DNA of 64,000 nucleotides, taken from positions 36,963,501 to 37,027,500 of the forward strand of contig NC_092594.1 in NCBI RefSeq assembly GCF_047663525.1. Direction: 5' to 3'. The position numbers were made by a program, and so were the translations under genes. Under the pieces are notes generated by a model, which saw nothing but the letters and a program-made list of their open reading frames with translations, did not search any database and had not been told where the DNA came from. This DNA comes from Anas platyrhynchos. Lineage: Eukaryota > Chordata > Aves > Anseriformes > Anatidae. Below, in pieces: positions 48,301 to 60,600 of the stretch (positions are counted from its first letter, which is position 1; each line of letters opens with the position of its first letter).

Positions 48301-51190
48301 CTCTGCAGTAGCCCAAAACAAAGTCCTAGATACAGATGCATTAAGATGGAGAGTTCAAACAGAAAACTGTTGTGTTTTTTTTTTTTTTCAGAGGTTCATG
48401 GAGAAAGAGATTCAGCTGATCACAGAGAGACACTTCCACTATGAACTGTGATCTCAACAGGATCAAGGTCAAAACCTCAGTTCAGACACTTTTCTGCCTC
48501 CCCTAAAGCAGGTGAGAGGACAATCTGTTTTATAGCAATGAGGAAACACAGAATAAAGTACTTGTCAAATACAACAAGCTCATGTCTTTGCAAATATATG
48601 AAGTGCTTTGGCTTTCACAGTTCAACCAGTGGTTTGTTGTTTTCATGCTAATACAAATTCTTGTATTAATAGGAGCATGGCCTCGGGTTTCTCCATCCGT
48701 ATGGGAAAAAGTTACTTGTCTGATGGTAAACAAAGAATAGAAGAATTGATTCACTGTCTTCACTTTAAAAAAGATGGTATGAAGCAATAGTGAAGCAATT
48801 TTAATTGTGACTGTGTAACACTTGCAATCAGTAAGATCATTTGTGTTCTGTTTTTAGGAATCGGGGTACTACAGAGTACATACAGCATTAGAAATGCAAA
48901 ACATGACCGCATGTTCTCAGGATTTTGTCAGTGTTACATGAAAGAGCACTTGTGCTGGGATGCTCAACTCTGAGGGTATTCTCTGTTCAGTGTGTATTTA
49001 CAGAGATGTATGAATATTTGATTAATGAGTCATGGTCTCTGGAGAAATTTAATAACTGTACTGCTGTACAAAGCCAGCTCCTTAACTGTTAACACAGCTG
49101 CCAATAGTGTCACTGACACTGAAGCCCTTTCTGCATCTAATATATTCGGTGGAGTAAATTCCTTCGTTACAAGAGAATCCATGGGACACATTATTCAGTT
49201 ATCTGTTTTGAACTGTTGCAGGCTCAATTTACAGACCCTGATTTGTAAAGATTTTTCCAATGGAAACAAGCAGTGACACATGAGCCATAAAGCAGCAGTT
49301 TCATGAGGCTATGTTGTTACAAAAGTTAGCTGGAAGGTCAGTTATGAAGAAGAGCTGCTTTAAAAAATCTGGTGTGCTTGATCGTACAGTAGGTGTTAGC
49401 ATTGTCCAAATTTCTGTTTTCATCAAATATATTTATAATATACGGTTACAGCATATTCAATATGTTGATGAAATAAAAATCATCAAAGCTGTGCACGTGC
49501 CTTATATTTGTGTAATACAGTTTATAAAATGTAAAATGAAAAATAGGTGAACATATCAAAGTGTGGCAGACTGATCTGGCAAATTCTGACATCCTGGAAA
49601 AGTGAGGAAAGATTGTTCAGGGCCACCCGATTTGTAGGATGGACAGAAGTTTGTTCCCCTCCATGATACCAGACCCAAAGTGTTACTCATTTTTTGCTGA
49701 GCAGTTTCCCAAGAATAATTCACCGCTAATTTTATAATTTCTCCATTTTTATTCCTAATACCTGTGAAGAGATCAATTTTCACTTATGAAGTTAGGTGTA
49801 TATTTTAGTGGTGTTACTGCAGTTCAACTGCTTTAAATAATAGGGGAAAATGTCAAAAAAAGATAAATTTAGTGCAGAGGCTTTCACTGGAAGCTTTAAC
49901 TGCAGGTTAGAATTATACATGCTATGCAGAATTTCCTGCAACACTTCTCCTTAGGGCCACAATGCATTACAGCAGACGTATAATGAAGCTGCTATAAAAT
50001 CCGTGGTAATTAAGGGGGATTTGACAGTAATTGCAACAGTGAATCAACTTAATTATTACCTGCTTCAAAGAGAGCTAACCTGATGTTATAATCTAACCTT
50101 TCCTACTTCTAAAATGAGAGATTAAACAAGTATATGTAGCATTTAAGAATTAAATCTGTTGAGATAGAATTCTATTAATATACTTTTTATATACATTTTA
50201 TGTATGTGTGTATGTAAGTACAGAGCAGCTAAGCGAAGAGCACCGTTAGCTGACAAACTGCAGATACGCTGACTGTATGCATTCATAAAATAAACAGAAC
50301 CTGGTCTGCATCTCCGAGGCAAAGCAGCCTCTCTGTTATCTGCTGAAAGCGTGGGGACCTACAGAGAGACCCTTGCTATAAAACACTACGACACACATAA
50401 GCCTAGTTCCTTGAATGGCCTTGTAAAGGGGATGTGATGAATGTATTGTCTTTCTCTGCTTAATTTTAAGCAAACTAGTCTGAAATACATCTAAGGTGTG
50501 CTGTAAAGCTGCAGAAATGAGAGGCTGCTCGGGGTGTTTGTAGTCTTGCCATTCACAACCTTGGTGTAGCTCCAGCAAGGAACCCTTTCCAGGAGCATGC
50601 AGAACTGGAGGCTCAGTGTCACACAGCAGGTTCTCCTTTGTCCAAAATTGGCTTGCTGCTTTTCAGTGACCTGCCCTTGAACTAAAAAGAAGCTTCTTAT
50701 AATCTCTTTCAATTGTTTTGAAACTGAGAGCAGGACTAGAGAGCTCTATGGCTTACAGAGCAGTGAAGTCCAAACCTCCAGGTGCTTCTTACCCGGCTTT
50801 CAGTCATCAGAAATACGAGTGAGAAAGGAGCCTAACATAACATTGGTCTAATCAATTCTGGCATGATCAATTTTGCTTTTTCAACTACAGCATCAGGGAT
50901 ACTGAACCTCACGTTGCTCACTCTGGGCCTATCGGATGAGCCCATAAATACGATCACCCCCTTTGCCTCTATCTTCAGAGCTTTTGACTCGTGTCACCTG
51001 AAAGCAGGGGGTCACCAGGACATCACCAGTCCATAGCTCTCAAAACTCCTCTGCAGGCTGGTACATGCAGCACCACGTCCACAGCATGTGCACTGCAACA
51101 GAAGCGCTCTGGAAGAGAAGATGTGAAATGAAACACCAGCTGCAAAACACAAGAGAAGCAGGCACCATCCTCATCTTCGTGAAAACTCAC
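42330..51190. other. Intergenic region downstream of ATG4C
   Basis: No protein gene is recognisable in this 8.9-kb stretch. Open frames are short and show no domain. It contains an AAAC simple repeat (42584-42610), T runs near 44281 and 44459, paired CTAATATTAG palindromes (44931-44957), a TATATAAAGG box (48231-48240), and an AT-rich homeodomain-core cluster (50005-50060). Confidence 0.6.
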
Positions 51191-51994
51191 CACATCAACT
51201 TGCATATGAAGTTCAACAAGGCCAAGTGCCGGGTCCTGCACCTGGGGCGCAATAACCCCAAGCAGAACTACAGGCTGGGAGAGGAATGGTTGGAGAGCTG
51301 CCAGGCAGAGAAGGACCTGGGAGTGATGGTGGACAGTCGGCTGAATATGAGCCAGCAGTGTGCTCAGGTGGCCAAGAAGGCCAACGGCATCCTGGCTTGT
51401 ATCAGAAGCAGTGTGACCAGCAGGGCTAGGGAGGTGATCGTCCCCCTGTACTCGGCTCTGGTGAGGCCGCACCTCGAGTGCTGTGTTCAGTTTTGGGCCC
51501 CTCGCTACAAGAAGGACATCGAGGTGCTTGAGCGGGTCCAAAGAAGGGCGACGAAGCTGGTGAGGGGCCTGGAGAACAAGTCCTATGAGGAGCGGCTGAA
51601 GGAGCTGGGCTTGTTCAGCCTAGAGAAGAGGAGGCTCAGGGGTGACCTTATTGCTCTGTATAAGTACATTAAAGGAGGCTGTAGTGAGGTGGGGGTTGGC
51701 CTGTTCTCCCATGTGCCTGGTGACAGGACGAGGGGGAATGGGCTAAAGTTACGCCAGGGGAGCTTTAGGTTAGATGTTAGGAAGAATTTCTTTACTGAAA
51801 GGGTTGTGAGGCACTGGAACGGGCTGCCCAGGGAGGTGGTGGAGTCACCATCCCTGGAAGTCTTCAAAAGACGTTTAGATGTAGAGCTTAGGGATATGGT
51901 TTAGTGGGGACTGTTAGTGTTAGGTTAGAGGTTGGACTCGATGATCTTGAGGTCTCTTCCAACCTAGAAATTCTGTGATTCTGTGATTCTGTAT
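51190..51994 (+). mobile_element. CR1 LINE, 5'-truncated, with open ORF2 C-terminus
   Basis: From about residue [14 protein letters not shown] (51207 on) the frame reads the CR1 ORF2 C-terminal part without interruption to TAG at 51902-51904. Recognisable blocks are [65 protein letters not shown] and [20 protein letters not shown]. The 3' UTR ends in three octamers (ATTCTGTG, ATTCTGTG, ATTCTGTA; 51970-51993), the usual CR1 tail. The polymerase core is missing, so the copy cannot move on its own. The open frame suggests it is younger than the intron 7 copy. The left edge is approximate. Confidence 0.95.
51970..51993 (+). repeat. CR1 3' terminal octamer repeat
   Basis: Three consecutive octamers of ATTCTGTG type mark the 3' end of the CR1 insertion. 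Confidence 0.95.
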
Positions 51995-53580
51995 GTGCAA
52001 AACAGACAAAATTAGCTTCAACTCTGCTCCGAGGAGGGGCTTGAGAGTCCAGGAGCAGCACCGAGGGACTGACTCATCCCTGCCCTTACAATAAATTTGC
52101 CAATGTTTACTTCTTCTTGCTTTGTTGTGAAACAATAAATTAGAGAGACTTCTTGTTTGTTTTTTGTGTTCTGGCCCATAACACGCTACTATTAATAACT
52201 AATTTTTATTACTATGGGCCTCAGTTTTCAGAGAGTTAACAAGCTGGCAGCATTGAATGGGCAAATATTGAACAGAGAATTATGTTTTTACTATTATTAT
52301 TTTGTTGTGAAAGATGCCACTTCCCATGAATGTGTAATTTAGCTGTATGGCAAGAACAAAGTCTGTCACTGCATTAAGCCAAAACCAACCTGTCCTTAGG
52401 ATGCACTATTAGAAGATTACAGCCGTTGAGTCTGTCTTAAAATAAACTTGAAAGTCTGCCAGGCTTCGGGATAGTGTTGTGCAGTACAACTGGTGGAAAA
52501 AGCCAACTCAGCTTGTCAGGTATAAAAATCTTACTCTACTGCTGGCCTTGTGATTGGAACTTACAAATAAATATCAAACTTGCAGAGGAGAGCAGGCTGT
52601 GATTTCTCTTCAGGCATGGACCATCTAACCTCGCCACTGATAACTACACCTGTAGACCGCAGATGACTCAAGCTACCTGGCAATTAATCCAGGGACACAT
52701 GCCCAAAGAGCATCTCTCATCTGCATCTAGCATTGAGGCTTCATTTGGCTAAACATCCCTTTCTGAAAACAGCAAGGGATCACCTTCAGTGTCTGTTTTT
52801 CAGTAAAGGATAAGGCACTTCAGACTCAGGCTCTGTCTGGACAAGCCAAACACCTCTGCCCTGCCCTCCACCAAACATGCTTGTGTCCCTCGGTGAGGAG
52901 GCCCTTTGTGACATTAGCAGCAATGTACTTCCAGGGCGATATTTATCCACGAAGCGCTGCTGCTTATGATCATTAACTGCTTTCAGGTGCCATAGATAAT
53001 TGGCATTTAAATATCCAGATAAACAATTGCTCCTTCCTTCCACAGTCCCCAGGCAATGATATGTCTCTCGTTGCGTGCACCCAGGATGCTTTCTCCCAGG
53101 CGCTGACTCCAGCATCTCTCTGGTCTCTGTTAGCTCCCTGATCTCTCCTGCAGCCATCCCGACTGAGGCACCCAAGTGCTCCCAGCAAGCAGCCCCTCTG
53201 CAGGCACCTAAAACTTGAAGCTCTGACTCTCCTAGCACTCCCTCCTGCTTGTTATGTGCCTAACATCAGGAAGGCAGCAGCATGTCCAGGGCTGTGCTCC
53301 CTGCAGCCACCTACCCGTGCATCCTCCGGCCTGGAAGCTGCTGGAGCACGATCCAAGCTGAGCACTTGTCATGAGCCACCAGGCACTGTCGTTCTGGTGG
53401 CACCAGTGGCCTTCTGCTTGTATGTACACAGAGGAAACAGCAGACTTTAAATAACAAATTTTCACTGATGCCTTTTGCTATCTTTACAACGCATTTTAAA
53501 ATAAATGAGAGATTAACACAGGGAAAAAGTACTTAAGGTGCATGCTCAGTAACTATTTTTTCATAACGTTTTAATGGATT

Positions 53581-53880
53581 CAGGGTTGAGCTCCACTAAA
53601 ATCTGGATTTATTAGAAACGCTCTATGCATTTCAATGGAGTTTTCCTCATGAATCTAGATATTTTACATTATTTCAATAGAGCTGACCCTCTGATTCATT
53701 AGAAATGCTTCAATATAACCAATGGAGCATTTCTAATGATTCTGGTTTTACAGCAAATCCAAGGGTCAGCTGTACTGAAAACAATAGTGCTAACCTCTAG
53801 GTTTATTAGAAAAATGCTTTGTGTCTCAATGGAGCATTTCTAATAAATCAGATAAATAGGGATCTCCCAGAAAAATGCTC
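53581..53880. repeat. Nested inverted repeat of about 300 bp
   Basis: The centre is a hairpin with perfect 13-bp arms, CATTAGAAATGCT (53697-53709) and AGCATTTCTAATG (53726-53738). A second stem pairs AGCTGACCCT (53681-53690) with AGGGTCAGCT (53762-53771). Farther out, the segment 53606-53657 aligns with the reverse complement of 53797-53849. The flanking segments also contain smaller self-complementary copies of the same TTATTAGAAA...TTTCTAATAA theme. This resembles an old palindromic (MITE-like) element or a structured conserved element. Confidence 0.8.
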
Positions 53881-54552
53881 TACTGGTGAAATAGACAAAT
53901 GGATTTGTTATTTTTGAGATCCTTTAAAAACAATGATTGTTTAATAGGCTTCTTTGGTTGTTCATTCCAGTGTAATCCCCTCCTACCTGGATTTTAGCTC
54001 TTCAATGTTAAAAACTTAGTAAATATCCTTGGCAGTGCCATCTGGTTGAGCAACAAGCACTCCTGTTTCAAACCATCAAGTGTTTTTCACTTCACTGAAG
54101 AAGAAATGAAGGCATGGTGGCTTGCATGGTGTGGGAGCTGTAGATGCCAGATCTGGGTTTTGTGCTGGGACACGTCCCTTCGCTCTCTGCTCGCTGCCTC
54201 TGCCATAGGGACAGGGAGGAAGGGTGGGTGATAAAAGAGCTCAGCAGCAGGTATCGCCAATCATCCCCTACTATGGGTGCACACGAAATTTAACTGCAGA
54301 ATATGACACTGAGGTTTTTAGACCTTCAATTAATTTATTTTTTTAAACTTCTCTTCTGAAGGTCTTCTGATTCCAGAGAAAAAGTTGTCATGGTCCACCA
54401 GGTAAAGCCATAAAAGACCAAAAAGCAACTCTCACACAAACCATCTCAACAGGCCTCTTCCCACTGACCTGAGTCCACTTGCAGCTCATCGTGTAGAAGC
54501 TGCAGCTCTTGAGCCAGAACTGCAGACACCCATCAGCAGCAGCTCCCTTTGG

Positions 54553-54606
54553 ATCATCTTCCACTGGGACATCAGCATCTCCCCTTCAATCATCTTCCAC
54601 TGGGAC
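54553..54606. repeat. Direct repeat with 36-bp period
   Basis: ATCATCTTCCACTGGGAC occurs at 54553-54570 and 54589-54606. The period is a multiple of three, so a minus-strand open frame (54749-54486) carries a twelve-residue repeat, SQWKMIEGEMLM then SQWKMIQRELLL. The frame has no recognisable family. Confidence 0.85.
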
Positions 54607-57600
54607 TCCAGAAGCTGCAGGCAGGCTCTGCTGGCACTCCCAGCTCCAGCCAGGAGGAGTAAATGGCTGTGCTGGGGATGCAGAAAGCTCCTCGGAAAGC
54701 TGAGGCAATGCTTTCTGTTTAAGAGGAAAGGCCAGTGAGGTAATTTCAATGACTCCAGATTTGGTTAGAATGATCCATATTTATTGAGTGTACTCTGTGC
54801 TGTCCAGATATTTCCCTGCGGTTCAACTGCTGCACATAAACCACAGTTACAGATCTGGGTTCCCATGGTCTCTCCGGGTGAATTGCAAATCCTTGGCTAG
54901 AAGCCACTTTGTCTCACTTTGAGCACTTTTCTAGTCCCCTTTACTACCCAGCAACTTCAAGAAATCTGCTGACCAGTTTCTCTGAAAACCTAAAAATAAA
55001 ACATGCTGCAGTGGTGACAAATCCACAAAAACAGAAACTCCACTTTAAAAATGATTTGTGTCTGAGTGTGTGTGCGTGTTTGTGTTTTTTTTTTTCTTCC
55101 CCGAAAATTGATCAAGTCACACAGGAGTCAAACAGAAGGAATTTTACCTATGGGATGCTGGACATCTGCCCTTCTGCCTGGTGCTTGAATACAGGATTGT
55201 TTTGTTGCCTGAGTGTGGGAAGATGCTGAACCTGTCTGCTCGAGTTCCTGCGAGTACCCCGTCAGGGTTAGGGGTCTGTGACCACCACGGATTTCCCTGT
55301 CTTGTTGTTTCTTCCATAACATGAGTTAATGCTGATAGCAAAATTGTCCTCTAAATGATAAGCAAGTTTTTTAGCAGAAATCCCAGGTCTGGGGGGGAGT
55401 CTGCTCGGTCAAAGGGATTATAGCAAAAACATCACTGGGATTTCAAGAGTCTTCCTACCCCAGAGGCACTGGCAATATCACCACCAGGCAACCTCCTCCC
55501 CCTACCCGCTCCAATGAGATACAGCAGTTTATCATGTCAAGCCTTGCTGCTGAGTGCTGTGTCTAGGGCCTCTGGCTGTCAGAGGCAGGATTTCATCTTG
55601 GGGTCCCTAAGGCCATATAGAAAGCCTAAAATGTTCATTTATGTTTCTTATTGTCTGGCCAAATCTGTGTGTGCTTAAAAAATATCCAGAAGTTTAAAGG
55701 CTGATCCCTGCATTATTGTGGCTTAGAAATTTACTTGGTATTTTAAAAAGTTAAATGCATTTCCTAAATAGCAATGCCTTTTCGGCTCTTAGTTATTTTA
55801 CATAAACTGTTTAGCTATGAAATGTTTCCTTCTGCGCCGTTAATTTCTGAGATCAATCTCTCCCATTACAGTTTAGCAAAGCAGCTCCATTAAAGACAAA
55901 TATTGCTATATAGGTCTAATGCAGAGATATCTGTAGAGATGTATGTGCAGCGCATGCGTATTTAGGCGTACAGGAATTAGTACCTGTTTATCAGAATTTA
56001 CATATGTTTGTGTGCATGTGTGCCATAGTCAGTATTCCGATAATAATCACTGTGGGCTTATGTGTTAATAATGTGCGTAGATTTATGTGTTTTATATACA
56101 TGCAGTGTATCCGTAGAGCCATAACTTAATCTGCTGCTCAGAATTTATTTCGGCTTTCCACATGAGCTCTTTTAAACAATGCTAATTGTTTCAGAACCAA
56201 AATCATTGATGATAACTCTTTTAGGAATTGTCATGTTGTCTATAAATATTTAGCGACTGGATTGCATTTGCCAATGTAGTCCTGTATTACAGATGAAAAG
56301 GTAGCATCTGCCGAAATTAAAAGTGGCCACATTTTCGCTGTAGCTTAATTAAATGCCAAAATTTATCTACATTAACAACAAAGTGGTGAAATTTATTGAT
56401 CAATTCACATGATATAAGTTGACAAATGGCCTGAGCAATTTCCATAATTTTCTACACGTGTTAAAATTTGTAATGAAAAAAGAATACTATATTAACATTA
56501 AATGTGAAATGAAAGGGGGATTTTGTAATGGGAGCGGGTGCCCTGGGGCAGTAAGCTGTGTTTTCCATGCCCTGTCCAGGCCGAGGCTGTTTGAGCTGTG
56601 TACAGATGGGCCTTTGACAGTCCTACAGCTGTTCTCCTAATTGTCCATTAAGTGTTCTATTGATTCTCTGATTCAAAGTACATGTCTTTCAGCTCAAGCT
56701 ATCGTGTGAAGTGGCAGACACATTCCTCGTAGAATGACAGAGCTGCTTGAAACCTAAAAATGTGGGCTGCCAGTTTCAATTGAGGATCCGGCTTTCAAAG
56801 GGGAAGGCTTGGTTAAAGGAGCTTTGTAATAGCTGGTTGGATTTTAGTTTCTAAACTTTTAGCATCAATCAATTAAAGCAGCAGCAGCAGCATGGGAAGT
56901 TTTAATTCCTAGTTAAGCATTACAGCTCTCACCTCGCTGCTAAAGTCCTTCCTGAGGATAGTAGGTTGCAATGAGAAGGATTAGATCTTGTTTAGCTGTA
57001 TGCAGAGTTATTTTTTTTAAGACCCTCTGACACATGTAACGATATTCTCATTTGACTTGCAAGTTCACTTTTAGCATTTTTTTTTAAAGGAAGATCATCT
57101 GCAATTCCAGATTATGCCAGTCAGGAGCCTGTTTAAAATCATCTCTCTTTAATCTGAAGACTGAAGGATAAGATGCATATCTGTTGCAAGGACCATAAAT
57201 CTTCAAAGAAACAAATAGCCATAGATAAAACTGTAAAAGTTATTTAGTTCTCTTCCGAAAGAGGTTTATTAATCTAAAATTTCCAGTCCATTGTGTCATG
57301 ATTTGGTTGCCGCACTGTATCTCATTTCTTGCAATCGTATAAGCCTTGTGTTTCAAGCAACGAGATGAGATCCTTATAGTTTGAACATGATCAATTGTAT
57401 TCAGACGTATCACTGGTGCTAGGAATAAAATAAATAAATAGAAACAAAAAATAGCCAGTTGAACACAGACTTGGGACGTGAATGATTTTTTTATTCAGAA
57501 TGTTTTGTCTTATTTTACTGAGGTGTGTATGAACTCATTTGATTATTAAATTTACACTGAATTTTAAATTCATGTTTGTTTGGCTTTTCAAAGCGTAATT

Positions 57601-60600
57601 CCTGATAGAAAGCACACAAACAAACTGTTTATAGACTTACTACTTGGGAACCATCCGCAGTAGTTGTGCACAAAACGAGCTTTTCCCATATAATGTCAGT
57701 TCCATCTGCCTTTATATTTTTCTTTTAAAACATCCCCATCATCTAAATGAGACATGAAACTGTTTCCGATAAAGCTTAAAATAAAGAGAATTATTTCTCT
57801 TCAAGAAGAGTTTTATCCTTTATAGTTAATGAAAAACCACTCTCCTGTGAATGTTTAAGATCTGCTTGTTCTTTAATCACCTCCTTCCACCATTGCTCGT
57901 GTTAGTTTTTGCACCCCAGCCACCTTTGTGTGGTTGCACTGCTGATGAGCTTTACCTCCTGATCCCTCCGAGTGGCGATTCAGGAGTCCGATTCACCAAC
58001 ATGGAGGCTAACAGATGACTTCCACCCATCAATCAAATTAGTTACAGCCTTTTAATTTAAACAAGAAGCCTGCTAATTTGAACGGAATTAGGGTTTTTGT
58101 TTTGTTTTTGTTTTTAACCTTACCTTGTTTGTCTTTGGGACATCAAATATACAAGCATCAGGAATGTTTAATCCTAAGTGAACCAACTAGGTGGGGATTC
58201 TAAGAATACAACCAAAATTTCTACTAATGCATCAAAGGTTGACAAAGATGAAAAAAGAAAAAGGAAAAAAAGGAAAAAAAGAAAAAGTGTATGTAGGAGA
58301 GGAGATGCATTTCACATTTTATAACCAGAGTTTTCCTCCCTGCTCAATAAAAAGGAGTGTGTGTCAAATTAGAGAAGTAGTGCAGCAAGCTGTACAACAT
58401 TACATGGTGCCTTTTGTCATTTTAGGAATGCAAGTTTAGGGTTTGAGGCATAGGCCACTAAAAATGCCTTATGTCAAGGAGACAGTAACCACCCAGTTGT
58501 TTTCACCATTGAAAAAGGAAAGTGAAAAGTCTCTTTACTTGAATAAACTATATATTGATACCTGCAAAACATTTTGTGGATCTACTTTGATTCCAGCACT
58601 TTCAATTACATTGTTAGCCAGTTTTTTAAAAAGATTTTTAGAAGCTTTCAACTGTAGACTTTTGTCTTGTTGAATGAACTTCAGCTACACTAAATTTTAA
58701 GTAAATTTGTGATGACTGAGCAATATACATTGGCTGAGCTAGAATCCAATAACCCACAGGACAAATTAATTTTCAACAAAAAGGGCAGAAACCTCAAGTG
58801 CCATGAGTATATGGAATCTCAGTCTATCTCTCTGGAGCCATTTTTGCAAATCACTACAGCTATTCATAATCTAAATCAGTCTCCTTTAGCAGCAGAAAGA
58901 TCTTTTTTCATGACAAAACAGAAGATGACATTCATTAGTGCCTAACTTGCATAAGCTACCTTAAATTTATTGGTGCTCTTATACTTATCTGGGTAAGAAT
59001 TCCTTTGTCTACAGCTATAGGAAAATTCCGTATGTACTACTTAAAAATATAAATTGTCACTTTTATCAGAACTTTTGGCAGTTTACTTTATTTTAGAAGT
59101 AAAACTGGTGGTTAAGGTTTTAAGACTTCCAATGGGCGTTGTTTCAATCATGGTTAATATGCACCCAGGATAGCAATACCAATATAAGTGAGCAGTTGTA
59201 CAAAAACCTAGAGAACTGTCGCTGGGTGCTAACTTTTCGCTGTGTTTAAGTACAGTTTATGACATTACAGAAGAATCCTACAGTGTGTGTGTGGATTTGG
59301 GGAGGAAAGCCAATCCTTGGCTGGTACAGATGGAGCAGTACAGCAGTGTCTGGTCAGTGTCTCCCTCTTCTCCTCTGATGGACTGCATCTTACATGGAAG
59401 ATCTACCAAGCCACACCAATCTGCCTGCAAATCTCACATATCCTGCAGAAACTGCCGAGTCTGATTATTGTAAAAATGCACATTCGAGTCAGTATATAGG
59501 AAATAAAATATAAATGGATTTGCTTTAATGTGATGCAAGTGAATACTGGTCTTCATCCACCTGTTTTATAAACTCCATTTCCTGTCTTGGGTACAGACTG
59601 TTAATTCTTAAATGCCTTTAGTTTGATGTCTCCTACTTGGGATACAATTGCAAGAAGCACTGTGACCTAAAGATTGACATGCATGTCATTTGTACAAGTG
59701 CTCTTTATTTCTTCGTGCAGAAAAAAAAAGTGGAATAAGCATTTGTGGCAGCGTTTGTTAAACCCTGGATAAAGCTAAATGATCACAGAGTGACTCTAGC
59801 CTCAAAACATATGAGCTGATGCTTACTTTCAATTACAATTTCTTTTATAGGGTGGAAGGGGACAGGGATGTTTGAATGACAAATGAGACAGAAAATAACA
59901 AGAACGTGGGTTGCTATGTCTGCTCTTTCTTTTTGGGTAGAATGACTTTGTGTGCTAGGTCCCACACTGACAGCAGATGATGGTAGCTCTACCTGAATGC
60001 AAGCAGCAGGTATCTGGGCTTCCGAAGGGAAAGTTGTGATCTCAGTCACAACGGCTGCTATCAAGCTCTAATGAGGACGTCTCATATAGCCAAAGGTCTG
60101 CTGTGTTGCTCAAAATATTTTCTGGATTCTATTTCTAATTCTCAATTTCCATTGCTGAGACCATCCCTGAAAAGTAACGAACTAGTCCCAGCCCAAGACA
60201 ACAGAAGAATGTTTACTCAGTGTTATTTTTTGGATCCATTGCAGGCTGTTGTAACAGGTAAATGAGATTAAAAAGCTACAGAAAACACTTCAGAATGAAT
60301 GTTTTCTTCATGTATGCATACATATGTTTAAGGAATTGAGCTAAAAGAAAAAAAAAGACTAATCAAAGACTTCCTGCCAGGAGCATAATATCTGCCATGG
60401 TCATTCATGAGGTATAGATCCTACCTCGGATGCAGTGAGGTGTTCAGATTTAGGGGTGAAAAATGTAACAGAGATTTCGTGGTAGAGATGGGAAAAATCT
60501 TAGGAACTGTCTTGCATATTTTTTCCCCATATCTGAGCAAAAGCTTGGGTAAGCTCTTAGTTGGGGCCATCCTTCTTTGGAGAAAAGGCAGCTGTATAAT

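Noticed and set aside
58191..58945. Three successive plus-strand open frames of 76-82 codons
   Set aside because: They are in AT-rich DNA with lysine-rich low-complexity parts and no common family. I could not link them as exons of a known protein.
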